Shown: positions 8,428 to 17,190, numbered from the stretch's first letter. The stretch is 33,264 bases of DNA from Candidatus Aminicenantota bacterium (GCA_026393905.1 JAPKZH010000297.1:1-33264); one strand, 5' to 3'. Numbers and translations: made by a program. Notes: a model not told the origin generated them from the letters alone.

Positions 8428-9269
8428 AAATTGACTCCTTTGATGAGATCACAGATCCTATTGAGCTCATCCAAAGAAAAATAGAATATTTTGATCACTC
8501 CTTTTTTCTGGCTTCCGGTGATATCGACTTTTGTCCCCAAAAACTTCAACAAGTCTTCCTGCAAAGCTTCGAGGTTAGGGTCGGATTTGGCCTTTCTGGG
8601 AGGCGCGGACGTTGGTTTGCGTTTTGAGACAAGCCTTTCCACTTCCCTGACCGACAGGTTCTTCTGAATGATCTTGCGGCACAACTCCGCCTGGAACTCC
8701 GGGATTTCAACGCCAAGAAGGGCCCTGGCATGGCCCATGGAAATTTTCCCTTCTTTGAGGCTCTCCTGAACCTCCTGGGGAAGCTTGAGCAAGCGCAAGA
8801 AATTAGTTACCGAGGTCCGGTCCTTGCCGACCTTATCGGCTACGTCCTGCTGCGCGTAGTCCAACTCTTCGATCAACCTCTGATAAGCGTTGGCGATCTC
8901 GATCGGGTTCAATTCCTCTCTCTGAAGATTTTCGATGAGGGAAATCTCCAATTGCTGCTCTTTGGGGATATTCCTAATTATGACGGGGACTTTCCGGAGG
9001 CCGGCCTTTTGAGCGGCCCGCCACCTTCGCTCGCCGGTAAGGATCCTATAATAGCCTTCCTCAGGAACACAAAGGATCGGCTGGAGAACGCCCGCCTCCT
9101 TGATCGACCTGGCCAGTTCATCGATGGCCTTTTCATCAAACTTCATTCGCGGCTGGATCGGATTCGGCTTGATCTCGTCGAGGTCCAGTTCGGCGTACCT
9201 CTCGTTCTTCAAGATGCCATATTCTTCCGGAATAAACGCTTTGATCCCCTTGCCTAAAGCTTTTTTCAT
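8424..9269 (-). CDS. parB: Chromosome-partitioning protein ParB (CTP-dependent DNA clamp)
   Basis: A 281-residue ParB/Spo0J. After the short N-terminal ParA-interaction tail (LGKGIKAFIP), the ParB/Srx CTP-binding domain contains PNPIQPRMKFDE and the hallmark GERRWRAAQKAG, followed by ENLQREELNPIE. The central helix-turn-helix (VADKVGKDRTSVTNFLRLL) binds parS, and the C-terminal ~70 residues form the dimerisation domain after a Lys/Pro-rich linker. Characterised homologues load at parS, bind CTP and slide along DNA to seed the partition complex. It overlaps parA (ATGA) and the bactofilin gene (ATGA). The cognate parS lies 0.75 kb upstream. Confidence 0.97.
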   Translation of the reverse strand: MKKALGKGIKAFIPEEYGILKNERYAELDLDEIKPNPIQPRMKFDEKAIDELARSIKEAGVLQPILCVPEEGYYRILTGERRWRAAQKAGLRKVPVIIRNIPKEQQLEISLIENLQREELNPIEIANAYQRLIEELDYAQQDVADKVGKDRTSVTNFLRLLKLPQEVQESLKEGKISMGHARALLGVEIPEFQAELCRKIIQKNLSVREVERLVSKRKPTSAPPRKAKSDPNLEALQEDLLKFLGTKVDITGSQKKGVIKIFYFSLDELNRICDLIKGVNL

Positions 9270-10024
9270 TTTTGGAGAATCTCCTCGGCTAAATTGAGAT
9301 ATGCCTCTGCTCCTTTGGATTTTATATCATAAAGCACGATGGGCTTGCCGAAGCTGGGGGCCTCGGCCAACCTGACGTTTCGAGGAATGATGACGCTATA
9401 CACGATTCCCTTGAGAGACTTTCTGACCTCTTCTTCTACCTGCCTGGAAAGATTGGTCCGCTCATCAAACATGGTCAGAAGGATCCCTTCGATTTTAAGA
9501 GAAGAATTAAAGTAGGTCCTGACATCATTGAGAGTCTGAAGAAGGTCGGGAATCCCTTCCATGCAGAAGAATTCAGCCTGAACGGGGATGAGGACAGAAT
9601 CTGCGGCGGATAAAGCATTGATCGTCAGATATCCCAAGGAAGGGGGGCAGTCAATGAAGATAAAATTGAACCTTGCCCTGACCTTCGCCAGTACGTCACG
9701 AAGCTTTCCCTCTCGGTTATCCTGGGAAAAGAGCTCCGCTTCCGCGCCGGCGAGTTCCGGCGAGGAGGCGCAGAAATAAAGGTTATCAAGCTTGGTCCCC
9801 TGGATATTTTCCAGGATATCGTGCCCGTTCATCAAGGCTTGGTAGATGCCTTTTTTGGGCTCTTTGGCGATTCCCAGGCCGGCCGTTGCCATTCCCTGGG
9901 GGTCAAAGTCTATGAGAAGAACCCTCATCTTTTTCATGGCCAGGGAAGCGGATAGGTTTATGGCGGTAGTTGTCTTCCCCACCCCTCCCTTTTGATTGGC
10001 GACCGCGATGATTTTATTCACCAT
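9266..10024 (-). CDS. parA: Chromosome-partitioning ATPase ParA/Soj
   Basis: Walker-type ATPase that forms the nucleoid-bound gradient moved by ParB. It has the deviant Walker A motif [18 protein letters not shown], Walker A' [13 protein letters not shown] and Walker [15 protein letters not shown]. From the ATG at 10024 the length is 252 residues. The ORF track begins at 10048 and adds MFHVEHWR, which is simply the parS palindrome read in this frame. The ATG at 10024 directly abuts GGAGG, and a GTG one codon later (10021) would have slightly better spacing, so the exact start is uncertain. The gene follows mnmG directly; the rsmG gene often found between them is absent. Confidence 0.96.
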   Translation of the reverse strand: MVNKIIAVANQKGGVGKTTTAINLSASLAMKKMRVLLIDFDPQGMATAGLGIAKEPKKGIYQALMNGHDILENIQGTKLDNLYFCASSPELAGAEAELFSQDNREGKLRDVLAKVRARFNFIFIDCPPSLGYLTINALSAADSVLIPVQAEFFCMEGIPDLLQTLNDVRTYFNSSLKIEGILLTMFDERTNLSRQVEEEVRKSLKGIVYSVIIPRNVRLAEAPSFGKPIVLYDIKSKGAEAYLNLAEEILQK

Positions 10025-11897
10025 CCTCCAATGTTCCACGTGAAACATTATGCCTGCCGGACCTCATTTTCTTCTGCAGGCTGAGATGAACATAGACGCT
10101 GAAGATATCGGAAGGCGTCAGCCCTGGGATTTTCTTCATTTCACGGACCGTCTCGGGCCTGTATTTTTCCATTTTCTCGATTGCTTCTCGTGTCAGGCCG
10201 TGGATCTTCTTGAAATCGGTGTTTTCGGGAATCTTGACCCCATCGATCTTCAAGATCCTTGCGATTTCTTTTTCCTGCTTCTTAAGATAACCTTCGTACT
10301 TGACCTCTGCCTCGATATGCCTGACTTCTTCGTCTGTCAAAGACACAGGAATCTTTTCGTATTCTAGCACATTATTCAGATGAATTTCAGGTTTTTTTAG
10401 GTAGTCTTTCAGGGAAATCTTATCTTTATTCTCCAGGGAAATCTTCTTCTTCTCCAGCATAGCCAAAACCGACTGGATCCTCTCCTGCTTGCCAAGGAAT
10501 GAGTCGAAATCCGCTTTTTTTATCAGGCCGAGCTCATTTCCGTATCCCATCAATCGTTTATCGGCATTATCGATTCGAAGCATGAGACGGTATTCGGCGC
10601 GTGAAGTAAAAAGACGGTACGGCTCTTCCACCCCTTTCGAGATCAGGTCATCAATAAGTACCCCGATATAAGCTTCATCCCGGCGTATGATAAAGGGCTT
10701 TCTTTTGTTGATTTTCAAAGCGGCGTTTATTCCGGCCATAAGCCCCTGGGCTGCCGCCTCTTCGTAGCCGGAAGTGCCGTTAATCTGGCCGGCCAAGTAC
10801 AGGCCTTCAATGATTTTAGTTTCCAGAGTCGGAAGAAGCTGGGTCGGCGCCACGGCATCATATTCAATTCCGTAGGCAGGTCTTAATATTTTTGCCCGGT
10901 CCAGGCCGGGGATGCTTTTTAATATCGCCCTTTGTGTCTCGTAGGGCAGGCTTGAAGAAACTCCGTTGATATAGATCTCGGAAGTTTCCACCCCTTCCGG
11001 CTCCAGGAAGAACTGATGGCGGGAATGATGGGGAAATTTGACGACTTTGTCCTCGATCGAAGGACAGTAGCGAGTGCCGATGCCCGTGATTTTTCCGCTG
11101 TAAAGAGGAGATTTGTCCAGGTTATCCCTGATGATATCGTGCGTCTGTTGATTTGTATAGCCGATAAAGCAGACGACTTTGTTCTCGAGCTTCTTTTTCG
11201 TCCGGTAGGAGAAGGGGACGGGCTTGTCATCGCCCGGCTGAGGGTCGAATTTATCCCAATCGATCGTGTACTTGTCGAGGCGCATCGGAGTGCCTGTTTT
11301 CAGGCGAAACGTCCGAAAACCCAGCTTTTTTAAGCATTCGCTCAATTCGTGGGCTGCCGGTTCATTCGCCCTTCCGGCCGGATAGCTCTTGAGGCCGATA
11401 TGGATAAGCCCATTCAAGAACGTTCCCGGGGTTACTATGACGGCTTTTCCTAAAATCGCGCTCCCGTCCATGGTCAGGACTCCCCTGGCTTTCCCCTTTT
11501 CAACCAGGATTTCATTGACTATTCCCTGAAAAACGGTCAAATTAGGCACATCTTCGAGCCATTTTTTCATGGTCAATCTGTAGAGGGCTTTATCACATTG
11601 GGCCCGGGGCGCCTGGACTGCTCCGCCGCGGCTCCGGTTCAAGAGTCTGAATTGTATGCCTGTTTCGTCGGCAAGAAGCCCCATGATTCCACCGAGGGCA
11701 TCGATCTCCCGGACTAAATGGCCCTTGGCAAGCCCCCCGACGGCCGGATTACAGGACATCTGGGCAATCGTTTCCAGATGTATGGTCACAAGGCAGGCCC
11801 GAAGCCCCATCGTGCTTGCGGCATACGCCGCCTCACAGCCGGCGTGTCCGGCGCCGACCACAACAACATCAAAAGCGTCTGCTGAGGGTTTTTTCAT
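10014..11897 (-). CDS. mnmG: tRNA uridine-34 carboxymethylaminomethyl modification enzyme MnmG (GidA)
   Basis: FAD-dependent partner of MnmE that installs the (carboxymethyl)aminomethyl group at wobble uridine 34. The 627 residues match the long MnmG class. [17 protein letters not shown] (residues 12-28) is the FAD fold, and [23 protein letters not shown] and [12 protein letters not shown] carry the two conserved Cys regions. [20 protein letters not shown] and the C-terminal helical MnmE/tRNA-binding domain follow. It starts one base after the mnmE stop. The last residues, [11 protein letters not shown], are encoded by the parS site and the parA leader, so the C-terminal tail is constrained by the centromere sequence. 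Confidence 0.98.
   Translation of the reverse strand: MKKPSADAFDVVVVGAGHAGCEAAYAASTMGLRACLVTIHLETIAQMSCNPAVGGLAKGHLVREIDALGGIMGLLADETGIQFRLLNRSRGGAVQAPRAQCDKALYRLTMKKWLEDVPNLTVFQGIVNEILVEKGKARGVLTMDGSAILGKAVIVTPGTFLNGLIHIGLKSYPAGRANEPAAHELSECLKKLGFRTFRLKTGTPMRLDKYTIDWDKFDPQPGDDKPVPFSYRTKKKLENKVVCFIGYTNQQTHDIIRDNLDKSPLYSGKITGIGTRYCPSIEDKVVKFPHHSRHQFFLEPEGVETSEIYINGVSSSLPYETQRAILKSIPGLDRAKILRPAYGIEYDAVAPTQLLPTLETKIIEGLYLAGQINGTSGYEEAAAQGLMAGINAALKINKRKPFIIRRDEAYIGVLIDDLISKGVEEPYRLFTSRAEYRLMLRIDNADKRLMGYGNELGLIKKADFDSFLGKQERIQSVLAMLEKKKISLENKDKISLKDYLKKPEIHLNNVLEYEKIPVSLTDEEVRHIEAEVKYEGYLKKQEKEIARILKIDGVKIPENTDFKKIHGLTREAIEKMEKYRPETVREMKKIPGLTPSDIFSVYVHLSLQKKMRSGRHNVSRGTLEDGE
10032..10047. promoter_or_regulatory. 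parS centromere site
   Basis: TGTTCCACGTGAAACA is a 16-bp near-palindrome that agrees with the widely conserved parS consensus TGTTNCACGTGAAACA at every position. ParB dimers would load CTP clamps here. It lies at the 3' end of mnmG, where it encodes NVSRGT of MnmG, and just ahead of parA. I found no second match in the window. Confidence 0.95.
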
Positions 11898-11898
11898 C

Positions 11899-13281
11899 TC
11901 ACTTGCCGAGGCAAAACCGGCTGAAAATATTTTCGATCACATCGTCTGCATGGATTTCACCGGTGAGCCGCCCGACGACGGGGACGATCTTTCGGATTTC
12001 TTCGGCATAAACCTCTTCGGGGAATCCCGATTCGAGAAGCTCCCTGCCATTCTTCAAATGATCGAGTATCTCTTCGATAAGAAGCTTCTGCCTAAGATGG
12101 AAAATGACATCTTCCCCGTCCTTGAGTTTTGGCAGAAAAATCTCATAAATCTTATTTTTTAAATGAATTAGATTCGTCCCTTTGAGCGCCGAGATGTCCA
12201 GAGAAGGAAGGTCCCTATACCGATTCTTGATTTTTGCCGCATCCATCTTGGAGGGAAGGTCGATCTTGTTAAAAACAAGGAGAATTTTCTTTTGCTTATA
12301 TTTTTCGATGAGGGCGAAGTCCTCTCTCGTTTCCTTTCGGGACACATCTATTAACACCAAAAGCCCTTCCGCTTGCGAAGCGATTTTATTCCCTTTTTTC
12401 ATGCCCTCTTTCTCGATCAAAGAAGAAGCTCTGCCGAGCCCGGCCATGTCAACAAGGTTGATGACGGCGTCTTTGATCCTTATTTTTTCTCTCAAATAAT
12501 CCCGCGTAGTTCCGGGGTATGGCGTGACAATGGCCCGCTGCTCCTCCAGCAGAGCATTAAAAAGGGTCGATTTGCCGACATTCGTCCTTCCCGTAATGGC
12601 TATCATAAGCCCCTCGGTCAAAGCCTTGCCCGCATCGTAGCTCGCCACCAGCTTTTCCAGAAATTCAATCATTTTTTCAAAAGCCAGCGCGATTTTTTTA
12701 GGAGTTATCCGGAGGTTTTGGTCGGGAAATTCAATGGCTGCCTCGATTTGAGAGAGAAGGTGGACGATCTTATCGCGAATTTCCGAGATCTGCCTGGAAA
12801 GCCTGCCTTCAAGGTGGCCGAAGGCAATCCTGGCTTGTTTGATCGACGCCGCCCTGATCAAATCATTGACCGCCTCGGCCTGGATGATATCGATTCTGCC
12901 TTTCCAATAAGCCCTGAGTGTGAATTCTCCAGGGTGGGCATGCCTGGCCCCCGCTTTTATGCCGAGCCGGATAACATTCTCCATGACTGCCGGGCTGCCG
13001 TGGCAGCTTATCTCAACGACATTTTCTCTTGTATAGGAGCGAGGAGCCGGGAAAAAAATCAGGTAGGCTTCATCAAATATCTCGTTGTTCTCAAAATCGA
13101 TGAGGTTTCCGATGATAGCCTGTCCAGGCAAAACCCTGGCCCCGGGCTTTTTTTTGGGCCGGAATATCCTTATGGCGATCGGAAGGGCCTTTTTCCCGCT
13201 CAATCGAATGATTCCAATTCCTCCATAGCCGGGCGGCGTCGAAATTGCGATAATCGTATCGTCCAGGCTATATTCGAACAT
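11899..13281 (-). CDS. mnmE: tRNA modification GTPase MnmE (TrmE)
   Basis: Partner of MnmG in wobble-uridine modification. The 460 residues show the N-terminal formyl-THF-binding domain ([50 protein letters not shown]), the helical domain, and an inserted GTPase domain with G1 [15 protein letters not shown]2 [10 protein letters not shown] and G4 NKIDLP. The C-terminus ends FCLGK with the conserved Cys. The G3 motif reads DMAGLG instead of the usual DTAGLR; the glutamate equivalent to the catalytic switch II Glu (in LIEKEG) appears retained. It is the first gene of the long operon. I see no convincing ribosome site or promoter immediately upstream; 13282-13490 is only weakly suggestive. Confidence 0.97.
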   Translation of the reverse strand: MFEYSLDDTIIAISTPPGYGGIGIIRLSGKKALPIAIRIFRPKKKPGARVLPGQAIIGNLIDFENNEIFDEAYLIFFPAPRSYTRENVVEISCHGSPAVMENVIRLGIKAGARHAHPGEFTLRAYWKGRIDIIQAEAVNDLIRAASIKQARIAFGHLEGRLSRQISEIRDKIVHLLSQIEAAIEFPDQNLRITPKKIALAFEKMIEFLEKLVASYDAGKALTEGLMIAITGRTNVGKSTLFNALLEEQRAIVTPYPGTTRDYLREKIRIKDAVINLVDMAGLGRASSLIEKEGMKKGNKIASQAEGLLVLIDVSRKETREDFALIEKYKQKKILLVFNKIDLPSKMDAAKIKNRYRDLPSLDISALKGTNLIHLKNKIYEIFLPKLKDGEDVIFHLRQKLLIEEILDHLKNGRELLESGFPEEVYAEEIRKIVPVVGRLTGEIHADDVIENIFSRFCLGK

Positions 13282-13410
13282 TTTTTAATTTTAATAGAGC
13301 GTCAATGATTAGTAAAGAACAAAAGAGCCTTTAAAAGGGATATCCTGCCGAGTCTTATTATTGCTTAGCTGGGCGGGGCGTATGCCGCGAAAAAGCCCGT
13401 CGACCTTTTA

Positions 13411-13488
13411 TATCCCCCCTAATTCGCTAGGGGGGGTAGGGGCGACATGTTAATCCCCCCTAATTGCCTAGGGGGGCAGGGGGATTAA
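13411..13488. repeat. Tandem pair of GC-rich palindromes, ~41-bp period
   Basis: Two near-copies of a short unit, each centred on CCCCCCTAATTNNCTAGGGGGG. The first palindrome spans 13414-13435 and the second 13455-13476, with 8-bp arms and 6-base loops. They differ mainly in the loop (CGC against GCC) and the tail. They lie upstream of mnmE, just before the fold-back element. I see no coding content. They resemble short interspersed extragenic palindromes; no function can be assigned. Confidence 0.8.
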
Positions 13489-13493
13489 TAAAT

Positions 13494-13792
13494 ATGGTTC
13501 TCTTCCATTTCGTGTGGGTAGAAAAGGGAAACGATCCGGAGACGGCTGAAGCGACCATGGAGGGTTTAGCCTTCCCGAGCCCTCCTTCGAGGGCAGCCGG
13601 CTCGGAAGAAGCCGGCCGGCGAAGTTGTCTGAGCTTCCCGGCAAACGTCCGTAAAATCGATGCCGGGAAGCGAGTTCTGAGCCGCCGAGAAGGAGGGCTC
13701 GGGAACGGCGTGAAAAACCCGGATGGGGAGCGAGGCCGTTTCCGGATCGTTTCCCAGACGATCTCTCCCCACACGAAATGGAAGAGAACCAT
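13494..13792. mobile_element. Fold-back (MITE-like) element, copy 1
   Basis: A 299-bp element bounded by perfect 25-bp terminal inverted repeats starting ATGGTTCTCTTCCATTTCGT. Inside are further nested inverted pairs: 15 bp at 13526-13540 with 13741-13755, 15 bp at 13574-13588 with 13689-13703, and 10 bp at 13633-13642 with 13662-13671. The whole element can therefore fold into one long hairpin around a ~20-base loop. Both flanks read AAAT, a possible 4-bp target duplication, but the area is low in complexity. It encodes no transposase. ORFs called inside it are conserved only as a by-product of DNA identity. A second copy in opposite orientation lies at 17191-17484. Confidence 0.85.
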
Positions 13793-13859
13793 AAATATAA
13801 ATCTTCATTCTTTATTCATGCTTTTTTTAGTCCCCCCATAATTTTATTACTGCTCTTAA

Positions 13860-14076
13860 GGAGAGAAGAGCGAAGGAACGATGCCGAGCGGATTTTGAGG
13901 ATTTGTGTGTTTGAACACAAATCCTTGGGGATTCCAAAGGGGTATGCCCCTTTGGTCGCAGGACGAAAGTCCGAGAAGGGGAGGCAGGGAGCGAAGCGAA
14001 CGTTGGAAGGGGTCTTCCCCTCCAAAGTGCGCGAGCGGGAAAATCTGCGTGGCTTCGAGCGGCATATGCCGAGCCC
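13860..14076. other. Cluster of five hairpins downstream of jag; possible structured RNA or further repeat
   Basis: No credible gene lies here. Hairpins seen: 13898-13925 (11-bp stem AGGATTTGTGT), 13934-13955 (9-bp stem CCAAAGGGG, loop TATG), 13961-13972 (GGAC-GAAA-GTCC, a GNRA-type tetraloop on the plus strand), 14003-14025 (TTGG/CCAA plus AGGGG/CCCCT with one bulged A), and 14060-14071 (palindrome CGGCATATGCCG). The density of stems suggests a folded transcript, a 3' end for the rpmH-jag operon, or another interspersed repeat. No known RNA family is recognised. The short ORFs over it have no protein-like features. Confidence 0.45.
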
Positions 14077-14715
14077 TTATTTTTTATTTTTCTCGACGGG
14101 AAAGACTTTCACACGTTTGAGGAATCCTTCGCCCAAGCTCTCGCTGGTGATGCCGGGAACCTGGTTGACTTCGATATGGACGATTCTTCGTTCATAGGGG
14201 TTCATCAGGTCGAGGATTTCGTTTCTGCCCGTTTCATAAACCTGCCGGGCCACCTGCTGGGCATATTCCTTCAGCTCCTTCTCTTTCCGCTTCCTGAAAA
14301 ACTCGCAATCCACCTGGACTTTTTGCGACGAGATCTTGTTCAAAATATGCTGAAAAGCCAGCAGCAGGGAGCCGTCCTTCCAGAGCAAGAGCTGTTTGTC
14401 GTTTCCCTCGAAGATGACATAGACAAAGCCGTTCCGCTTCTTAATCTCATAGGATATTTCCAGCGGAAAATTGGGGAGGAGCTTGTCCAGAAAATTGGCG
14501 ACCGCGTTTTCTTCGGCTTCGATTTTCGGCCAGGCCCGGATGACGATTTCTTTGCTGATGCCGAAAAGTTTCGTCTTTTCGGTCACGATCTCATAGTTGA
14601 GCTCGGACCGCGGGATCTTCAGCCTATGCTCGGCCAGGCTGATGGCCTCTTCCAAGTTCTTGCCTTTAAATTCCGGCTTTTCTTCTTTCTCTTCAATCTT
14701 TTCGTCGTTTTCCAT
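14077..14715 (-). CDS. khpB: RNA-binding protein Jag/KhpB (KH and R3H domains)
   Basis: A 212-residue cytoplasmic RNA-binding protein (SpoIIIJ-associated family). The Jag_N domain (about residues 17-65) is recognisable from GKNLEEAISLAEHRL and the KLFGISKE loop. A KH-like domain follows with the variant loop LWKDGSLLLAFQHILNKI instead of the usual GKRGxTLDAL pattern. The C-terminal R3H domain has the helix around QQVARQVYETG followed by LMNPYERRIVHIEV. It overlaps the end of yidC by 23 bp, the usual yidC-jag arrangement. Homologues bind sRNAs and mRNAs and influence cell elongation; the role here is inferred. Confidence 0.93.
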   Translation of the reverse strand: MENDEKIEEKEEKPEFKGKNLEEAISLAEHRLKIPRSELNYEIVTEKTKLFGISKEIVIRAWPKIEAEENAVANFLDKLLPNFPLEISYEIKKRNGFVYVIFEGNDKQLLLWKDGSLLLAFQHILNKISSQKVQVDCEFFRKRKEKELKEYAQQVARQVYETGRNEILDLMNPYERRIVHIEVNQVPGITSESLGEGFLKRVKVFPVEKNKK

Positions 14716-16381
14716 GGGACTCTCTTTTTTTCTTTTGGATCATACGATTCATGATATATTGCTGGCCGATCTGCAGAACGTTGGATGTGAGCCAATAGAG
14801 AACCAGCCCGCTTTGGAAATTCATGAAAAAAACCGTCATGATGACCGGCATGATGAGCATCATCTTAGCCTGGGAAGGGTCGGCCGAAGTCGGCGTCATT
14901 TTCTGGCTGATGAACTGGGTGATGCCCATGAGGATAGGCGTGACATAATAGGGATCTTTCACCGAAAGGTCCTTGATCCAAAACATAAAAGGACTGTGCC
15001 GGAGCTCGATCGAGACAGCGAGCAGTTTGAAGATTCCCCAGAAAACGGGGATTTGGATGATCATGGGCAGACAGCCGCCGGCAGGATTGACGCCGTGCTC
15101 CTTGTAGAGTTTCATCATTTCTTCATTCATTTGGCGGCGCTGGCCGATGTCCTGCTTGGCCTTTTTATACTTGGCCCTCAAGGCCTTGACCTTCGGCTGC
15201 AATTCCTGCATTTTGGCCATGGATTTAGTGCTGCTGTAGGTCAGCGGGAAAAAGACGATTTTGATCAGGATCGTCAAAATAATAATGGCGATTCCCCAGT
15301 TCGGGATGTATCTGTGGATAAATTTAATCGAGGCGAGAAGGATTTCGGCGATGAAGCCGAAAAAGCCGAAACGGACGATTTTTCTGGCATCGTGCCCGAA
15401 GGCCGTAAGCGTGTCGTATTCCTTGGGCCCGATAAAAGCCCGGCGGGGATTACTGACGGAGAGGAAGAAAAAAGAGGCTTTCTCCGTGTCTTTTTTCAAA
15501 AAAGCGGCCGTGCCACTCTCGGGAGCGGGGAGAAAAAGGGCGGTGAAATAGTTTTCATCATAGGCGGCCCAGTTCACGAAGTTGAAAGCGCTCTGCTCGG
15601 GCTTGTACTTCAACTCATCAACCCTGTAGAGATTGCCGGAGGCGAGGACGGTCACGCCGCTGCCCCCGACGAATCTATTCTTGAGCTCCAGAGCCGTCGG
15701 ATTTCCAATTCCCGGACCCCAAAGGAGGCGGGGCTCGACTCTTTGGCCGTTTCTACGAATATTGACGGCGATTTCAAGATCATATCTTCCGCCGTAGAAA
15801 GTCAAAACCTTTTCGACCTCGATCCCCTTCCCGTCTGAATATTGGAAGCGCACTTCGCCCTTCTGGCCGTCTTTGAGGTCAAGAGCCGGAACAAAAGTCT
15901 TATAAAAAGGGCTGTTGTAGGCATTCAATTTGATTCCGGCCAAATCGGCGTTGGCCGCTTCCGGACTTTCGTCCAGCAGGGCAAAGGGATAGATCCCGGT
16001 TTCTTTGGCGAATGCAGAAACCAGCTCGAGGTCTTCCTTTTTCTCATTCTTGTGAGCTCGGAGCTTCCAGCTCTGGAGGACTCCGCCTCGATTGCTCCAA
16101 ACCGCCTGATAGAGCGAAGTGGAGACGGTCACCAGATCTTCCCTCTGCGCCGCAACCTGTTCAAGATTGGGCTTCTCCACTTCGGGCTTTGATTCCTGGC
16201 CCTGCTTCGGGGCCGCAGCGGGCTCCTTCTGCTGCGGCGTTTGGGTTTGGACCTTTTCGACCTGGGGGGACACTATGGCGCCCGGTTGAGGCTCAGGGGC
16301 TTTTTTCATAAAAATAAGCTGGTACAGGAATAAGACTAGGAACGAAAGGACGATGGCCAAGATGATTCTTTTTGTATCCAT
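14693..16381 (-). CDS. yidC: Membrane protein insertase YidC
   Basis: A 562-residue Oxa1/YidC insertase of the long diderm type. The N-terminal anchor (IILAIVLSFLVLFLYQLIFM) is followed by a Pro/Gln/Lys-rich linker and the periplasmic beta-sandwich P1 domain (about residues 70-320). The conserved insertase core begins near residue 345 (IPNWGIAIIILTILIKIVFFP), with the coiled-coil cytoplasmic hairpin, GGCLPMIIQIPVFWGIFKLL, and the last helices (SGLVLYWLTSNVLQIGQQ). The tail is basic (KKKRESHGKRRKD), suited to ribosome contact. It lies between yidD and jag. Confidence 0.98.
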   Translation of the reverse strand: MDTKRIILAIVLSFLVLFLYQLIFMKKAPEPQPGAIVSPQVEKVQTQTPQQKEPAAAPKQGQESKPEVEKPNLEQVAAQREDLVTVSTSLYQAVWSNRGGVLQSWKLRAHKNEKKEDLELVSAFAKETGIYPFALLDESPEAANADLAGIKLNAYNSPFYKTFVPALDLKDGQKGEVRFQYSDGKGIEVEKVLTFYGGRYDLEIAVNIRRNGQRVEPRLLWGPGIGNPTALELKNRFVGGSGVTVLASGNLYRVDELKYKPEQSAFNFVNWAAYDENYFTALFLPAPESGTAAFLKKDTEKASFFFLSVSNPRRAFIGPKEYDTLTAFGHDARKIVRFGFFGFIAEILLASIKFIHRYIPNWGIAIIILTILIKIVFFPLTYSSTKSMAKMQELQPKVKALRAKYKKAKQDIGQRRQMNEEMMKLYKEHGVNPAGGCLPMIIQIPVFWGIFKLLAVSIELRHSPFMFWIKDLSVKDPYYVTPILMGITQFISQKMTPTSADPSQAKMMLIMPVIMTVFFMNFQSGLVLYWLTSNVLQIGQQYIMNRMIQKKKRESHGKRRKD

Positions 16382-16392
16382 GCTCTAACCTC

Positions 16393-16602
16393 TTAAGGAA
16401 CCGGGTCAAACCCTCCCTCGTGAAAAGGATGGCATTTCAGGATCCGTCTCATTCCTAGATAGACTCCTCGGAGGATCCCGAATTTTTCTATGGCTTGATA
16501 TGTGTAGTCGGAACACGTGGGAGCAAACCGGCAGTGACGGCCAACGAGCGGAGACATCAGCATTTTATAGGCTTTAATCAAAAACAGGACTATTCGCTTC
16601 AT
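16393..16602 (-). CDS. yidD: Membrane protein insertion efficiency factor YidD
   Basis: A 69-residue protein of the YidD family, matching usual length. It has an N-terminal amphipathic stretch ([15 protein letters not shown]), the Cys-containing [19 protein letters not shown] and the C-terminal [17 protein letters not shown]. It is thought to sit at the inner membrane and assist YidC. The gene is five bases from rnpA, in the classical rpmH-rnpA-yidD-yidC order. Confidence 0.96.
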   Translation of the reverse strand: MKRIVLFLIKAYKMLMSPLVGRHCRFAPTCSDYTYQAIEKFGILRGVYLGMRRILKCHPFHEGGFDPVP

Positions 16603-16607
16603 GCGTG

Positions 16608-16955
16608 TTATTTGTTCGCGCCGACGGCTTGGATCATGGAAAGATACTGGGCCCGCATATTTTCCCAGGAGGCGTCCTGGACGCCTTTCTTGGTGACGAC
16701 GATCATGTCAACGGGCAAAGTCATCAATTCTTTGTTCCTTCTAAACAACTCTCTGACTCTTCTTCGGACCCTGTTTCTCTGAACGGCATTGCCGATTTTT
16801 TTGCTGGTGACGACGGCCATTCGGGAATAGGACAAGCTATTGGGAAGATAAATCAGGTTGAAATACTTTCCTCTGGTTAAGCGGCCTTTTTTGTAAAGAT
16901 ACGAAAAATCTTTTTTCTTCCTAATCCTCTCGCGAGGACTATAGCTTTCACCCAT
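16608..16955 (-). CDS. rnpA: Ribonuclease P protein component
   Basis: A 115-residue basic protein that assists the RNase P RNA in tRNA 5' maturation. The family blocks are clear: [20 protein letters not shown] near the N-terminus, then [20 protein letters not shown], the central RNR motif for RNA and metal binding. The ATG overlaps the rpmH stop as TAATG. The RNase P RNA gene itself is not in this window. Confidence 0.97.
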   Translation of the reverse strand: MGESYSPRERIRKKKDFSYLYKKGRLTRGKYFNLIYLPNSLSYSRMAVVTSKKIGNAVQRNRVRRRVRELFRRNKELMTLPVDMIVVTKKGVQDASWENMRAQYLSMIQAVGANK

Positions 16956-17089
16956 TAAACAGCGAGGCGAGTCCTGCCTTTCTGTCTTCTTCTTTTGATG
17001 ACTTTCTGTCCGCCTTTGGAGCTCATCCTGACCAGAAAGCCGTGATTCTTATTTCTTTTTCTATTGTTCGGCCGGAAGGTTGGCTTCAT
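16955..17089 (-). CDS. rpmH: Large ribosomal subunit protein bL34
   Basis: Missing from the ORF track because of its size; found by translating the minus strand from the ATG at 17089. It encodes 44 residues beginning [20 protein letters not shown] and ending KGRTRLAV, the standard bL34 pattern with its [14 protein letters not shown] core. The first gene of the rpmH-jag cluster, it stops inside the rnpA start codon (TAATG). An AGAGG ribosome site lies about 10 nt upstream and a promoter with perfect TTGACA 27 nt further. In many bacteria dnaA lies on the other side of rpmH; here it does not. Confidence 0.97.
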   Translation of the reverse strand: MKPTFRPNNRKRNKNHGFLVRMSSKGGQKVIKRRRQKGRTRLAV

Positions 17090-17122
17090 CTTTCTATAAC
17101 CTCTACGAGAATTGAGAGTAGT

Positions 17123-17151
17123 ATGTTAATAAAGCTGCCCTTTTCTGTCAA
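17123..17151 (-). promoter_or_regulatory. Sigma70-type promoter of the rpmH-rnpA-yidD-yidC-jag operon
   Basis: On the minus strand TTGACA (17151-17146) is followed after 17 bp by TAACAT (17128-17123), which matches four of six -10 positions. The predicted start near 17116 gives a ~27-nt leader to rpmH. The fold-back element begins 40 bp upstream, close enough to influence this promoter. Confidence 0.65.
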
Positions 17152-17190
17152 GGTGTAATTCTCACTCAGCCGTCCTCGGATTTATGAAAA

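Noticed and set aside
16514-16519. CACGTG core that might belong to a second parS
   Set aside because: The flanks (GGAA and GGAG) do not fit parS, and it lies inside yidD coding sequence.
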